A DNA stretch of 64,000 bases from Streptomyces antibioticus (GCF_002019855.1 NZ_CM007717.1:3931636-3995635); one strand, 5' to 3'. Counted from the first letter of the stretch, positions 1 to 8,449 are shown. Notes: generated from the sequence alone by a model not told the origin. Translations and numbers: made by a program.

Positions 1-893
1 AGCTCCTCGGCGTCCGCGCCGCCCCCCGCGCGGCGGGCGCGCACCCAGGCCCGTTTCAGCAGCAGATGGACGTCCGCCTCCCAGGTGAACCCCATGCCGC
101 CGTGCACCTGGAGGCAGTCCCGGGCGCCGCGTACGGCCGCCTCGTCGGCCAGCAGACGGGCCGCCGCGATGTCGGCGGGGGCGGAGGTCACGGCGGCCGC
201 GTAGAGGGCCGCACGGGCCGTCTCGACGCGCGCCAGCAGGTCCGCGCACAGATGCTGGACCGCCTGGAAGGCCCCGATCGGCCGTCCGAACTGCTCGCGG
301 GTCCGCGCGTGTTCCACGGCCAGCTCGCACGCGCGCGTGGCGGTGCCGAGCTGCTCGGCGGCCGTGAGCAGGACGGCCACCGGGTCCGGGGCGCCCCGCG
401 CGCGTACCCGGTGCAGCGGCGTCAGCGGGTCCACCGAGCGCAGCGCCACGGCCTCCCCGGGACCGGGCCCCTCGGCCTCCCCGGGCCCCTCGGTCCCCCC
501 AGGTCCCTCGGTCTCCCCCAGGACGACGTCCGCCGCGTCCCGCCACTCCAGCAGTCCGCCGCCGTCGGCGGCCGCCACGACCGTCTCCCCCTCGGCCGCG
601 CCGGGTACGGTCCCGGCGGCGAGGTGGGTGGCGATCAGGGGTCCCGGCAGCAGCACCCGGCCGGCCTCCTCGAACACCAACACCGCCTCCGGCAGGCCGA
701 GTCCGACCCCGCCCTCCGCCTCCGGCAGCCGCAGCGCGAAGAACCCGGCCGCGCCCAGCTCCCGCCACAGCGCCCGGTCCAGGCCGGGCCGTCCGACGGC
801 GGCGCGCAGCGCCTCCCGGTCGAATCGCCGGGCCAGCAGCTCACGCATCCCGGTCCGCAACGCCCGCTGGTCGTCGCTCAGTTGGAAACGCAT
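1..893 (-). CDS. Acyl-CoA dehydrogenase, 3' end off window
   Basis: The gene reads leftward from ATG at 893 (MRFQLSDDQRAL) and is still open at base 1, so about 297 N-terminal residues are visible and only a short tail is probably missing. The N-terminal helical domain is followed near the left edge by CLQVHGGMGFTWEAD, a hallmark of the FadE-type C-terminal helical domain. It lies 14 bases downstream of a second acyl-CoA dehydrogenase gene on the same strand. Adjacent, dissimilar acyl-CoA dehydrogenase genes in actinobacteria often encode the two subunits of an alpha2beta2 enzyme, as in the ChsE-type steroid enzymes. By that analogy the Glu of GFTWE could be the catalytic base; this is inference. 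The substrate is unknown. Confidence 0.88.
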   Translation of the reverse strand, partial: MRFQLSDDQRALRTGMRELLARRFDREALRAAVGRPGLDRALWRELGAAGFFALRLPEAEGGVGLGLPEAVLVFEEAGRVLLPGPLIATHLAAGTVPGAAEGETVVAAADGGGLLEWRDAADVVLGETEGPGGTEGPGEAEGPGPGEAVALRSVDPLTPLHRVRARGAPDPVAVLLTAAEQLGTATRACELAVEHARTREQFGRPIGAFQAVQHLCADLLARVETARAALYAAAVTSAPADIAAARLLADEAAVRGARDCLQVHGGMGFTWEADVHLLLKRAWVRARRAGGGADAEE

Positions 894-907
894 GTCATCT
901 CCCCCGC

Positions 908-2038
908 TCAGCGCCCCCTGGGCAGGCCCAGGATCCGCTCGGCCACGATCGTCCGCTGGATCTGCGAGGTACCGGCCGCGATCGTGTACGACAGCGAGGA
1001 GAGCCGGTCGAGCACCCAGGGCCGGTCCAGGTCGAGGGCGTCGTCGCCCAGCACCTCGGCCGCCGCGTCGTACAGCTCCTGACGCGCGTGCGAGTACCTC
1101 AGTTTGAAGACCGAACCGCCGGGGCCGGGGACCCCGCCGGCCGCGGCCGCGCTCACGTTCCACTGCGTGAGGCGCCACAGGGCGCGGAACTCGGCGTCCA
1201 GCAGCCCGAGCCGCCGGCGCAGCGCCGGATCGTCCCAGCGGCCGTTGCGGCGCGCCTCACGGGCCAGTTCGCCGAGCACGCGCCGGCAGGCGACGACCTC
1301 GCCGACGAAGGCCGTGCCGCGCTCGAAGGACAGCGTCACCATCGTCACGCGCCAGCCGTCGTTCTCCTCCCCCACCCGGTGCGCGACCGGCACCCGCACG
1401 TCGTCGAGGAACACCTCGGCGAACTCGGCGGATCCGGCGAGCGTGCGCAGCGGGCGGACCGTCACCCCGGGCGCGTCCATGCGCAGCGCGAGCCAGGTGA
1501 TGCCCCGGTGCCTGGGGGCGGCCGGGTCGGTGCGCACCAGCAGTTCGCACCAGTCGGCGACCTCGGCGTGCGAGGTCCAGATCTTGGAGCCGCTCACCAC
1601 GTAGTCGTCGCCGTCGCGCCACGCGCGTGTGCGCAGCGACGCGAGGTCGGATCCGGCGCCGGGTTCGCTGAACCCCTGGCACCAGACCTCCTCGCCGCGC
1701 AGGATCGGCGGCAGCCAGCGCTCCCGTTGGGCCGCCGTCCCCTCGGCGGCGATGGTCGGACCCGCGTGCAGCAGTCCGACGAAGTTGGCGCCCACATAGG
1801 GCGCGCCGGCCCGCTCGGTCTCCTCCAGGAAGATCATCCGTACCGCCGGGGAGGCCGCCCAGTGCACGTCCGCGTACCCGGCGTCGTACAGGGTCCGCTG
1901 CCAGCCGAGGTCGTGCGCGCGGCGGCCCGGCCAGTCGTCCGGGGGCGGCGGGGGCGGGAGCGTGGGCAGCACCTTGCCCAGCCACTCCCGCAGCCGGGCA
2001 CGGAACTCGGCGTCGCTCGGGGTGTCCGAGAGGTCCAC
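908..2038 (-). CDS. Acyl-CoA dehydrogenase, second subunit candidate
   Basis: This 376-residue flavoprotein of the acyl-CoA dehydrogenase family should desaturate an acyl-CoA at the alpha-beta bond and pass electrons to ETF. Visible landmarks are WCQGFSEPGAGSDLASL and GSKIWTSHAE in the middle beta domain, and TIAAGTSQIQRTIVAERILG at the C-terminus. The usual acidic residue of the GGTSE loop is Gln here, which fits a non-catalytic or FAD-contributing partner of the downstream dehydrogenase. The start is GTG at 2038, with an AGGGACG ribosome site overlapping the end of the upstream amidohydrolase gene. Only 9 bases separate the two genes, so they are probably one operon. Confidence 0.9.
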   Translation of the reverse strand: MDLSDTPSDAEFRARLREWLGKVLPTLPPPPPPDDWPGRRAHDLGWQRTLYDAGYADVHWAASPAVRMIFLEETERAGAPYVGANFVGLLHAGPTIAAEGTAAQRERWLPPILRGEEVWCQGFSEPGAGSDLASLRTRAWRDGDDYVVSGSKIWTSHAEVADWCELLVRTDPAAPRHRGITWLALRMDAPGVTVRPLRTLAGSAEFAEVFLDDVRVPVAHRVGEENDGWRVTMVTLSFERGTAFVGEVVACRRVLGELAREARRNGRWDDPALRRRLGLLDAEFRALWRLTQWNVSAAAAGGVPGPGGSVFKLRYSHARQELYDAAAEVLGDDALDLDRPWVLDRLSSLSYTIAAGTSQIQRTIVAERILGLPRGR

Positions 2039-2047
2039 CGGGCGTCC

Positions 2048-3241
2048 CTACGCGTCCAGGTCCAGGCCGAGCATGCGGATGGCGTTACCGCGCATCAGCT
2101 TGTGGACCGTCTCGTCGTCGAGGCCCTTGACGTGGTCGAGGGCGACCTCCTTGGTGTGCGGGAAGGTCGAGTCGACGTGCGGGTAGTCGGTCTCGAAGGT
2201 CGCGTTGTCCCGCCCGACGACGTCCAGGGAGGCGACTCCGTGCTTGTCGCGGAAGAAGCAGCAGAACATCTGCCGGTAGTAGTACGTCGACGGCGGCTCC
2301 GGGATCAGGTCGCGGACGCCGCCCCACGCGCGGTGCTCCTCCCACACGTCGTCGGCGCGCTCCAGGGCGTACGGGATCCAGCCCATCTGGCCCTCGGAGT
2401 AGGCGAGTTTGAGCCGTGGGAAGCGCACCAGGACGCCGCTGAAGAGGTAGTCCATCATCGAGGCCATGGCGTTGTTGAAGGACAGGGACGCCTGGACGGC
2501 CGGGGGCGCGTCGGGGGAGGCGGCCGGCATCTGCGAGGACGAGCCGATGTGCATGTTGACGACCGTCTCCGTCTCCTCGCACACCGCGAAGAACGGGTCC
2601 CAGTAGCCCGAGTGGATGGACGGCAGCCCGAGGTGGGTCGGGATCTCGGAGAAGGTCACCGCGCGCACCCCGCGGGCCGCGTTGCGCCGGATCTCGGCGA
2701 CCGCGAGGCCGATGTCCCACAGCGGGATCAGACAGAGCGGGATGAGCCGGCCGCCGCTGTCGCCGCACCACTCCTCGACCATCCAGTCGTTGTAGGCGCG
2801 CACACAGGCCAGCGCGACCTCCTTGTCGTGCGCCTCGGCGAAGGTCTGCCCGCAGAAGCGCGGGAAGGACGGGAAGCACAGGGACGCCTCGACATGGTTG
2901 AGGTCCATGTCGGCGAGGCGCGCCTTGGGGTCCCAGCAGCCGCGCCGCATCTCCTCGCGGGTGATGCCCTCCAGGGTCATCTCGTCGCGGTCGAAGCCGA
3001 CGGCGGCGATGTTGCGCTTGTACGGGAACTTCAGGTCCTCGTAGATCCACCAGTCGGTGGGGGTGCCCGCGGGGTCCATGGTGATCTGGTACTTCCCGGC
3101 GACGTAGGCCAGTTCGCCGATCCCGGCGGTGAGCGGCTGCGGTCCGCGGTCGTGGTACTTCCGCGGCAGCCAGGTCGAGAAGAGGTGGGCGGGTTCGATC
3201 ACATGGTCGTCGACGCTGATGATGCGGGGCAGTTCCGTCAT
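2048..3241 (-). CDS. Amidohydrolase-family metal-dependent hydrolase
   Basis: This 397-residue protein matches the amidohydrolase-2 (ACMSD-like) TIM-barrel family. It opens with ISVDDHVIEPAHLF, carrying the first metal-site Asp-x-His region. Later it shows VNMHIGSSSQM, AYSEGQMGWIPYALERAD and TDYPHVDSTFPHTKE, which correspond to the barrel His, Glu and Asp positions. Members act as decarboxylases or hydrolases on carboxylated or cyclic substrates. It heads the leftward operon with two acyl-CoA dehydrogenases and faces a divergent acyl-CoA ligase, so it probably acts on a CoA-linked or ring-derived intermediate. The exact reaction cannot be read from sequence. Confidence 0.87.
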   Translation of the reverse strand: MTELPRIISVDDHVIEPAHLFSTWLPRKYHDRGPQPLTAGIGELAYVAGKYQITMDPAGTPTDWWIYEDLKFPYKRNIAAVGFDRDEMTLEGITREEMRRGCWDPKARLADMDLNHVEASLCFPSFPRFCGQTFAEAHDKEVALACVRAYNDWMVEEWCGDSGGRLIPLCLIPLWDIGLAVAEIRRNAARGVRAVTFSEIPTHLGLPSIHSGYWDPFFAVCEETETVVNMHIGSSSQMPAASPDAPPAVQASLSFNNAMASMMDYLFSGVLVRFPRLKLAYSEGQMGWIPYALERADDVWEEHRAWGGVRDLIPEPPSTYYYRQMFCCFFRDKHGVASLDVVGRDNATFETDYPHVDSTFPHTKEVALDHVKGLDDETVHKLMRGNAIRMLGLDLDA

Positions 3242-3285
3242 GGTCCCCTCCGGCCTGAGGCATGGGTCCGGCGCTCACGACACGC

Positions 3286-3304
3286 ATCTGACGGTTCGTC
3301 AGAT
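3286..3304. promoter_or_regulatory. TetR-like operator, copy 1
   Basis: ATCTGACGGTTCGTCAGAT is a dyad with perfect 8-bp arms and a 3-bp centre. It lies 45 bases upstream of the amidohydrolase start in the divergent control region. A similar 19-bp site is at 3374. Size and symmetry fit a TetR-family dimer site. No regulator is encoded next to it, so the binding protein is unknown. Confidence 0.6.
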
Positions 3305-3373
3305 ATCACTCCCCCGAAGGCTAGTCCCGCGGCTCTGGACCGACAAGGCGAGCGGCCCTACGCTCTGCGCACG

Positions 3374-3408
3374 ATCTGACTGTCCGTCAGGTCACTCCGT
3401 CAGGTCAC
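3374..3408. promoter_or_regulatory. TetR-like operator, copy 2 with extra half-site
   Basis: ATCTGACTGTCCGTCAGGT at 3374-3392 is a near-copy of the dyad at 3286, with arms matching at 6 of 7 positions. The 12-mer CCGTCAGGTCAC then occurs twice, at 3384 and 3397, adding a third half-site 13 bp downstream. The element ends 24 bases before the acyl-CoA ligase start, well placed to repress it. The same regulator probably controls both divergent operons. Confidence 0.55.
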
Positions 3409-3432
3409 GTCATCCATCGGCAGGGGGCCGCC

Positions 3433-4956
3433 GTGCACCAGACCGCCCACGAGCTGACCGCCCGCGAACTGAGCGCGTCCCGCACCCTGTGGGACCTCCT
3501 CGCCCGCCGCGCCGCCCTCACCCCCGACGGCCCCGTCCTCCTCCAGGACGACCGGGTCCTCACCTTCGGCGGGCTCCACGACCGGGCCGAGCGGGTCGCC
3601 GCCGGCCTGTACGGCATGGGAGTGCGCCCCGGCACGGTCGTCGCCTGGCAGCTCCCCACGCGCCTGGAGACGGCCGTGCTGTCCTTCGCGCTGGCCCGGC
3701 TGGGCGCCGTCCAGTCGCCGGTGATCCCGTTCTACCGGGACCGCGAGGTGGGCTTCGCCCTGCGCGAGTCCCGGGCCGAGTTCTTCGCCGTACCCGGCGT
3801 CCAACGCGGCTTCGACCACGGCGAGATGGCCCGCCGACTGGGCGCCAAGGGCGTCTTCGAGGCGTACGACGACCTCCCCGAGGGCGATCCGCGGGTGCTG
3901 CCCGCGCCGCCCGCCGAGGGCACCTCGGTGCGCTGGATCTACTGGACCTCGGGCACCACCTCCGACCCCAAGGGCGTGCTGCACACCGACCGTTCACTGA
4001 TCGCGGGCGGCTCCTGCCTCGCCCACGCGCTGCGCCCCACCGCCGAGGACGTGGGCTCGATCGCGTTCCCGTACGCCCATATCGGCGGCCCCGACTACAC
4101 CGTGATGCTGCTGCTCTACGGCTTCCCGGCGGTGCTGTTCGAGCAGTTCGCGCTGCCCGGCGCGCTGGAGGACTACCGGCGGCACGGCGTGACGATGGCG
4201 GGCGGGTCGACGGCCTTCTACTCGATGTTCCTCGCCGAGCAACGCGCGCGTCCCGGGGCCCCGTTGATCCCCTCGCTGCGGCTGCTAGCCGGGGGCGGGG
4301 CGCCGAAGCCGCCCGAGCTGTACCACGCGGTGGTCCGCGAGATGGGCGTGCGGCTCACCCACGGGTACGGCATGACCGAGGTGCCGATGATCACCATGGG
4401 GGCGCCCGACGACACCGACGAGAACCTCGCGACGACCGAGGGGCGGCCGCCGGCGGGCATGGAGATCCGGATCGCCGGGGACGGCGAGATACGGCTGCGC
4501 GGGGAGGCCGTCTGCCGGGGGTATCTGGACCCGGCGCAGACCGCGGCCGCCTTCGACGCGGACGGGTTCCTGCGCACCGGGGACCTCGGGCGGCTGACCG
4601 CCTCGGGGCATCTCGTGCTCACCGGACGGCTGAAGGACGTGATCATCCGCAAGGGCGAGAACATCTCCGCGAAGGAGATCGAGGACCTGCTCGCCGCCCA
4701 CCCGGCCGTCGGGGACGTCGCGGTGATCGGGCTGCCGGACGCCGAGCGCGGGGAACGCGTCTGCGCGGTGATCGAACAGCCCGCCGGGGCCGGGGCGTTG
4801 ACCTTGGCGGCGGTGACGTCGTATCTGCGCGCGGCGGGACTCGCCCCGCACAAGGTGCCCGAACAGGTGGAGGTGGTGGACGCCCTGCCGCGCAACGACA
4901 CCCTGCGCAAGGTGCTCAAGTACAAGCTGCGCGAGCGGTACGCGGAGGGCGGGTGA
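3433..4956 (+). CDS. AMP-forming acyl-CoA ligase
   Basis: This 507-residue member of the ANL superfamily should activate a carboxylic acid to its CoA thioester through an acyl-adenylate. The phosphate-binding loop is WTSGTTSDPKGVLHT, the adenylate motif is GYGMTE, the hinge region is TGDLGRLTASGHLVLTGRLK, and IIRKGENISAKEIED lies in the C-terminal domain. A candidate adenylation Lys is in RNDTLRKVLK near the end. The start is GTG at 3433 just after GGGGGCCGCC. It is divergent from the amidohydrolase and dehydrogenase operon and probably supplies that pathway with CoA ester. It resembles cyclohexanecarboxylate or medium-chain ligases, but the substrate is not determinable. Confidence 0.9.
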   Translation: MHQTAHELTARELSASRTLWDLLARRAALTPDGPVLLQDDRVLTFGGLHDRAERVAAGLYGMGVRPGTVVAWQLPTRLETAVLSFALARLGAVQSPVIPFYRDREVGFALRESRAEFFAVPGVQRGFDHGEMARRLGAKGVFEAYDDLPEGDPRVLPAPPAEGTSVRWIYWTSGTTSDPKGVLHTDRSLIAGGSCLAHALRPTAEDVGSIAFPYAHIGGPDYTVMLLLYGFPAVLFEQFALPGALEDYRRHGVTMAGGSTAFYSMFLAEQRARPGAPLIPSLRLLAGGGAPKPPELYHAVVREMGVRLTHGYGMTEVPMITMGAPDDTDENLATTEGRPPAGMEIRIAGDGEIRLRGEAVCRGYLDPAQTAAAFDADGFLRTGDLGRLTASGHLVLTGRLKDVIIRKGENISAKEIEDLLAAHPAVGDVAVIGLPDAERGERVCAVIEQPAGAGALTLAAVTSYLRAAGLAPHKVPEQVEVVDALPRNDTLRKVLKYKLRERYAEGG

Positions 4957-4990
4957 CGGGAGCGAGTGACGGAGGGCCGGTGGCGGACGG

Positions 4991-5512
4991 CTACTCGGGG
5001 ACCGTGAAGTAGCGGGCGAACGCCGGGACGATCTCCGTCTCGCCGACCCGGCCGTCCGCGTCGCCGTCGAGCGCGGCGGCGCTGGAGCGGGCCAGGTCCG
5101 CGGGGACGCCCAGGGCGGTCAGCAGGCGCGCGGTGTCCTCGACCGTGGCGCGGCCGTCGCCGTCCACGTCGGCGAGGCGCAGGGCGGCACGCAGGAACGG
5201 GCGGGCGATCTCGGCGAACCGGTCCGGGTTGTCGCGCAGTCGCTTGACCGCGCCGGTCACGAACTCGTCCCGGGTGATGCGCTGGTCGCCGTCGCGGTCG
5301 GCGATGCCGGCCATGCCCTGCCAGAACGCCTCGGCGCCCGCGTACAGGGCCTGGCCCTTGTCGGAGCGGGCGGCGGTGCCGAACTCGGCGAGCAGCGCCT
5401 GGGAGGCGGCGGCGAAGTCCACGCGGTCGATGTAGCCGTTGCCGTCCTGGTCGAAAGTGGCGAACCGGGCGGCGATCCTGCGTTCGTACTCGCTGCTGAC
5501 CATGTCTCTCAC
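4991..5512 (-). CDS. Four-EF-hand calcium-binding protein, calerythrin-like
   Basis: The 173-residue protein has four EF-hand loops: DQDGNGYIDRVD, DRDGDQRITRDE, DVDGDGRATVED and DGDADGRVGETE. Each has acidic residues at positions 1, 3 and 5, Gly or equivalent at 6, and Asp or Glu at 12. Size and architecture match the cytoplasmic calcium buffers or sensors of actinomycetes related to calerythrin. No signal peptide is visible. GTG at 5512 follows GAGGCGGC; an in-frame ATG at 5503 is an alternative start. The gene converges on the acyl-CoA ligase with a 34-base gap. A calcium-buffering or signalling role is inferred from the family. Confidence 0.9.
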   Translation of the reverse strand: MRDMVSSEYERRIAARFATFDQDGNGYIDRVDFAAASQALLAEFGTAARSDKGQALYAGAEAFWQGMAGIADRDGDQRITRDEFVTGAVKRLRDNPDRFAEIARPFLRAALRLADVDGDGRATVEDTARLLTALGVPADLARSSAAALDGDADGRVGETEIVPAFARYFTVPE

Positions 5513-5634
5513 GCCGCCTCACGTCGTCACGTCGGATGTCTGCGGGGTGTGCCCCGGCACGGAGCGTACGACGCCGGCGCCGCGCGGGCGCCGGGGAGGT
5601 GACGGCTGTGCCAGGACCGGGGGGAATTCGATAC

Positions 5635-5676
5635 ACACGCGTGTCACGCGGACGGCGGCTCCGCACACGCGCGTGT
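5635..5676. repeat. Twin palindromes upstream of the EF-hand gene
   Basis: ACACGCGTGT at 5635-5644 and ACACGCGCGTGT at 5665-5676 are two near-identical palindromes, each followed by CACGC. They lie between the STAS gene stop and the EF-hand gene start, both leftward. They could be operator sites for the EF-hand gene or a weak terminator. Only the sequence symmetry supports them. Confidence 0.4.
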
Positions 5677-6071
5677 CACGCCGACAGCGGTTCCGTGCCC
5701 TTCTCGTCCGCCGCCTCCTCGTCCACCGCCTCGGCAAGGTCGCCGTACACGTCGAAGAGCCGGCGCACGCCGAGCGCGCCCAGGACCCGGTTGACGTGCG
5801 AGCCCTCCGCGGCCCCGCGCGCGGGCAGGATCAGTCTGAGGCGGCCCCGGCAGGAACGGATCAGACGGCGGGCGGCGATCAGGACGCCGACGCCGCTGGA
5901 GTCGCAGAAATACACCTCGGAGAGGTCCAGGACGAGATCGTGGCGGCCCTCGGCCACCTCGTCGTGGACCCGCTGACGCAGCACCGGCGACGTCACCAGG
6001 TCCAGTTCGCCCGACACATGGAGCACGGCCCATCCGCCCCGCTCGCCGCCGGTCACTTTGAAGGCCACCAC
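5676..6071 (-). CDS. STAS-domain anti-sigma factor antagonist
   Basis: The protein (about 131 residues from GTG at 6071) is a single STAS domain of the SpoIIAA/BldG type: VLHVSGELDLVTSPVLR is the first strand and helix, and LDLSEVYFCDSSGVGVL carries the Ser pair that HATPase anti-sigma kinases phosphorylate. The reading frame stays open to 6197, but that extension is A/T-richer and not protein-like. The GTG pair at 6071/6068 follows GAGGGAAAGG, so I start there. It should bind and sequester an anti-sigma kinase when unphosphorylated. A sigma/anti-sigma pair is divergent at 6400, but that anti-sigma is a zinc-finger type, so direct partnership is not implied. Confidence 0.87.
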   Translation of the reverse strand: MVAFKVTGGERGGWAVLHVSGELDLVTSPVLRQRVHDEVAEGRHDLVLDLSEVYFCDSSGVGVLIAARRLIRSCRGRLRLILPARGAAEGSHVNRVLGALGVRRLFDVYGDLAEAVDEEAADEKGTEPLSA

Positions 6072-6399
6072 CAAGCCTTTCCCTCGCCGAAACGGAAGCT
6101 GTCCCTTCGCTTCCTTGCAGCGCGGCTGCCCAGCGGCGCTGCCCCAAAACACGGCGCTGAAAACAGAAAACGCAGGAAACAGGCTTGTTTCAATCACTTC
6201 CAGTCCTGTTCGATCCCTCTCAGTCGAAGTCGATCAGGTCTGATCGCACGAAGGGAGGGTAGGGGCGCAATACCACCACCCGCCCGGCAGGGGGCGCACA
6301 TTGCCACAATGGGGCGTGCGTCGTCGGACGTGCCGACTACATTCGAGGTGACGGTGGACGCACGCTGGACACACGCACGAGCACGGGTGAGGGGGCCGT
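6072..6399. other. Divergent control region, STAS / sigma factor
   Basis: These 328 bases separate the STAS gene from the sigma-factor gene. The stretch around 6140-6240 is clearly less GC-rich than its surroundings. It holds a dyad GAAACAGGCTTGTTTC at 6176-6191 (6-bp arms, 4-bp centre). Promoters for both genes probably lie here, but I cannot assign -35 and -10 elements with confidence. No further gene is convincing. Confidence 0.5.
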
Positions 6400-6981
6400 A
6401 TGACCGAGAAGGACGCACCGCCCCGCTGGGACCGCAGGATGCAGCAGCGGCTGGCACGCGGTGAGGCGGCCGCCCTCGGCGAGCTGTACGACCGTTTCGC
6501 TTCGCTCGTGCACGGACTCGCCCATCGCGTGCTCGGGGACGAACGCGCGGCGGACGGCGTCACGCGCGAGGTCTTCGCCCATGTCTGGGAACACCCCGAC
6601 ACCTACGATCCCCAGCTCAGCCCCCTGCGCACCTGGATCGCTGCCCTGACGCACCGCCTCGCCGTCCAGCGGCTGCGCGCCACCGAGACCGCCGCGCTCG
6701 CCGACGGCGGCCCCGGCACCACCGAAGAACTGGAACTGAAGGTGCGCCACGCCTCGGTCGCCGCCCGCGCCGACTACATCGTCCAGGCCATGCCCGCCCC
6801 GCTGCGCGCCGCTCTGGAACTGGCCTATTTCCAGCGCCGCGACTACCGCCAGACCGCCGCGGACCTCGGCGTCACCGAGGACGAGGCGCGCCGCAGGCTC
6901 CGCCTCGGCCTCCAACTCCTCGCCACGGCCCACGAGACCGCTCCCCCGGGCGCCCCGCCCGGCTACGGAGGTGCGGCGTGA
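6400..6981 (+). CDS. ECF-like RNA polymerase sigma factor
   Basis: This 193-residue protein has a sigma region 2 (GELYDRFASLVHGLAHRVLG, then REVFAHVWEHPDTYDP and LRTWIAALTHRLAVQRLR) and a region 4 helix-turn-helix (LELAYFQRRDYRQTAADLGV, then TEDEARRRLRLGLQLL). Size and domain content are those of group 4 (ECF) sigma factors. Its stop overlaps the next gene by four bases (GTGA), so it is translationally coupled to its probable anti-sigma factor. Autoregulation is usual for such pairs, but no promoter motif is clear. The stimulus is unknown. Confidence 0.92.
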   Translation: MTEKDAPPRWDRRMQQRLARGEAAALGELYDRFASLVHGLAHRVLGDERAADGVTREVFAHVWEHPDTYDPQLSPLRTWIAALTHRLAVQRLRATETAALADGGPGTTEELELKVRHASVAARADYIVQAMPAPLRAALELAYFQRRDYRQTAADLGVTEDEARRRLRLGLQLLATAHETAPPGAPPGYGGAA

Positions 6982-8312
6982 GCGGCACGGACGGCTTCCA
7001 GGCGTACGACGGTGACGGCGAGGAGGACGACGACAGGCGGCGGTACGACGCACCCGACGGCACCGGCGGCGCGGACGCGCCCGTGCCCACGCCCCCGCCC
7101 CCGCCCTCGGCCCGTATCCCGCTGCCCCGCGCCTCCGTCGAGGACACCGGGCTGCCGCTGCCCGCGCCGGCGCCCCTCCCCGGCCCGGCGCCGCTGCGCC
7201 TGGAGCACCCGGTGCTGAAGTCCCTGCTGGGCGCGTGGGCGCTCGCCGCCTGCTCGGCGGAGGAGACGGCGGCCGTCGAGGAGCACCTCGGCGACTGCGG
7301 CGCCTGCGCCGACGAGGCCCGTCGGCTGCGCGAGGCGGTCGGCCTGCTCCAGCGCCCGGAGAGCCTGGACCTCGACCCCGGCCTGCGCACCCGCGTCCTG
7401 GAGGGCTGCCTCGACCGGCGCCCGCCGCACATCCCGGTCCCCGCCTGGGCCGCCTCGTACGACGCCGAGACCGCGCGTCTCGACGCCCTGCTCCAGGACT
7501 TCGGCGACGCCGAATGGCACGCGCCGGTGCGGCTGCGCTGGTACCGGGGCGAGGGGTCGCAGAGCCGCCGGACGACCGTGGCCGGGGTGATCGCCCATCT
7601 CGTCGCGGTGGACGGCCTGGTCGCCGTCGCGCTCGGCCTGGACGACCCGCTGGGCACCGACGATCCCGACAAGCGGGACACCCGCACCCCGGGCGAGCGC
7701 ACCGAGGCGTACTGGGACGCGGCGCGTTTCCCGCGCACCCGCTCGGTGCGCGGCCCGTGGCGCGAACAGACCCACGCCCTGGTGCGGACGGTCTCCTTCA
7801 CCGGCGGTGGCCCCGGCACGCTCCCGGTGTCGTACGGTCCGTTCGACCTGCCGCTGCGGGACGCCATGCTGGACCGCGCCTTCGAGTGCTGGGTGCACGC
7901 CGAGGACATCGCGGACGCCGTCGACTACCCGTACGCGCCGCCCGCGCCCCGCCATCTGCACGCGATGATCGACCTGGCCGCCCGGCTGCTGCCGCAGGCG
8001 CTGGCGGCGCGCCGGCGCGCGGGGCTGGGCGCGCCCGCCGGACGCCGGCTGGTGGCGGCCGGGGCGCCCGGCCGCAGCCTGCGCCTGGAGATCGAGGGCG
8101 AGGGCGGCGGCCAGTGGCTCATCCCCCTCGACTCCCCGGCCGCGGTGGGCTCCGCCGCGCACGAGGTGGCCCATGTCGCCCTGGACGACGTGGAGTTCTG
8201 CCGACTGGCCGCGGGCCACGTTCCTCCGGAGGAAGCGGCGGCCGGGCAACTGGGCGACCGCGAGGCGATCAGGGACGTCCTGTTCGCGGCGGCGAGCTTG
8301 AGCCGGATGTAA
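6978..8312 (+). CDS. Zinc-finger anti-sigma factor fused to maleylpyruvate-isomerase-like domain
   Basis: The 444-residue product begins with about 75 Pro/Ala-rich residues. A putative zinc-finger anti-sigma motif follows (EEHLGDCGACADEARRL, the H-x3-C-x2-C of zf-HC2 proteins). From about residue 155 it resembles the DinB-like mycothiol-dependent maleylpyruvate isomerase family (TTVAGVIAHLVAVDGLVA, later ECWVHAEDIADAV). There is no transmembrane segment, so it should act in the cytoplasm. It starts at GTG inside the sigma-factor stop, which makes it the likely cognate anti-sigma. The thiol-linked DinB-like domain suggests mycothiol or redox sensing, which is inference. Confidence 0.85.
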   Translation: MSGTDGFQAYDGDGEEDDDRRRYDAPDGTGGADAPVPTPPPPPSARIPLPRASVEDTGLPLPAPAPLPGPAPLRLEHPVLKSLLGAWALAACSAEETAAVEEHLGDCGACADEARRLREAVGLLQRPESLDLDPGLRTRVLEGCLDRRPPHIPVPAWAASYDAETARLDALLQDFGDAEWHAPVRLRWYRGEGSQSRRTTVAGVIAHLVAVDGLVAVALGLDDPLGTDDPDKRDTRTPGERTEAYWDAARFPRTRSVRGPWREQTHALVRTVSFTGGGPGTLPVSYGPFDLPLRDAMLDRAFECWVHAEDIADAVDYPYAPPAPRHLHAMIDLAARLLPQALAARRRAGLGAPAGRRLVAAGAPGRSLRLEIEGEGGGQWLIPLDSPAAVGSAAHEVAHVALDDVEFCRLAAGHVPPEEAAAGQLGDREAIRDVLFAAASLSRM

Positions 8313-8331
8313 GGGGTGCGACCGGTTTCGT

Positions 8332-8449
8332 GGGCGGCTGCGGGCCGGCTGTGGCCGATCGCGCAGTTCCCCGCGCCCCTTCTACGCCGGGCGCTCGTCA
8401 AGGGGCGCGGGGAACTGCGCGAACGAGCCCCACGCACCCGCAGCCGCCC
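8332..8449. terminator. Long bidirectional hairpin between convergent genes
   Basis: The core is an inverted repeat with 21-bp arms at 8361-8381 and 8400-8420 (right arm AAGGGGCGCGGGGAACTGCG followed by C) around an 18-base loop. Outside it a second pair, GGGCGGCTGCGGG near 8332 and CGCAGCCGCCCGCG near 8437, extends the dyad. It sits between the convergent anti-sigma and purU genes and should terminate both. The GGGGCGCGGGGAACTGCGC core is, from memory, a recurrent Streptomyces intergenic element. Confidence 0.75.

Noticed and set aside
1088..3379. Very long antisense open frames opposite the acyl-CoA dehydrogenase and amidohydrolase genes
   Set aside because: They lack family resemblance and are the expected open frames opposite high-GC coding DNA.
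6072..6197. N-terminal extension of the STAS protein
   Set aside because: A/T-richer, lacks protein-like composition and has a better ribosome site at the downstream GTG.
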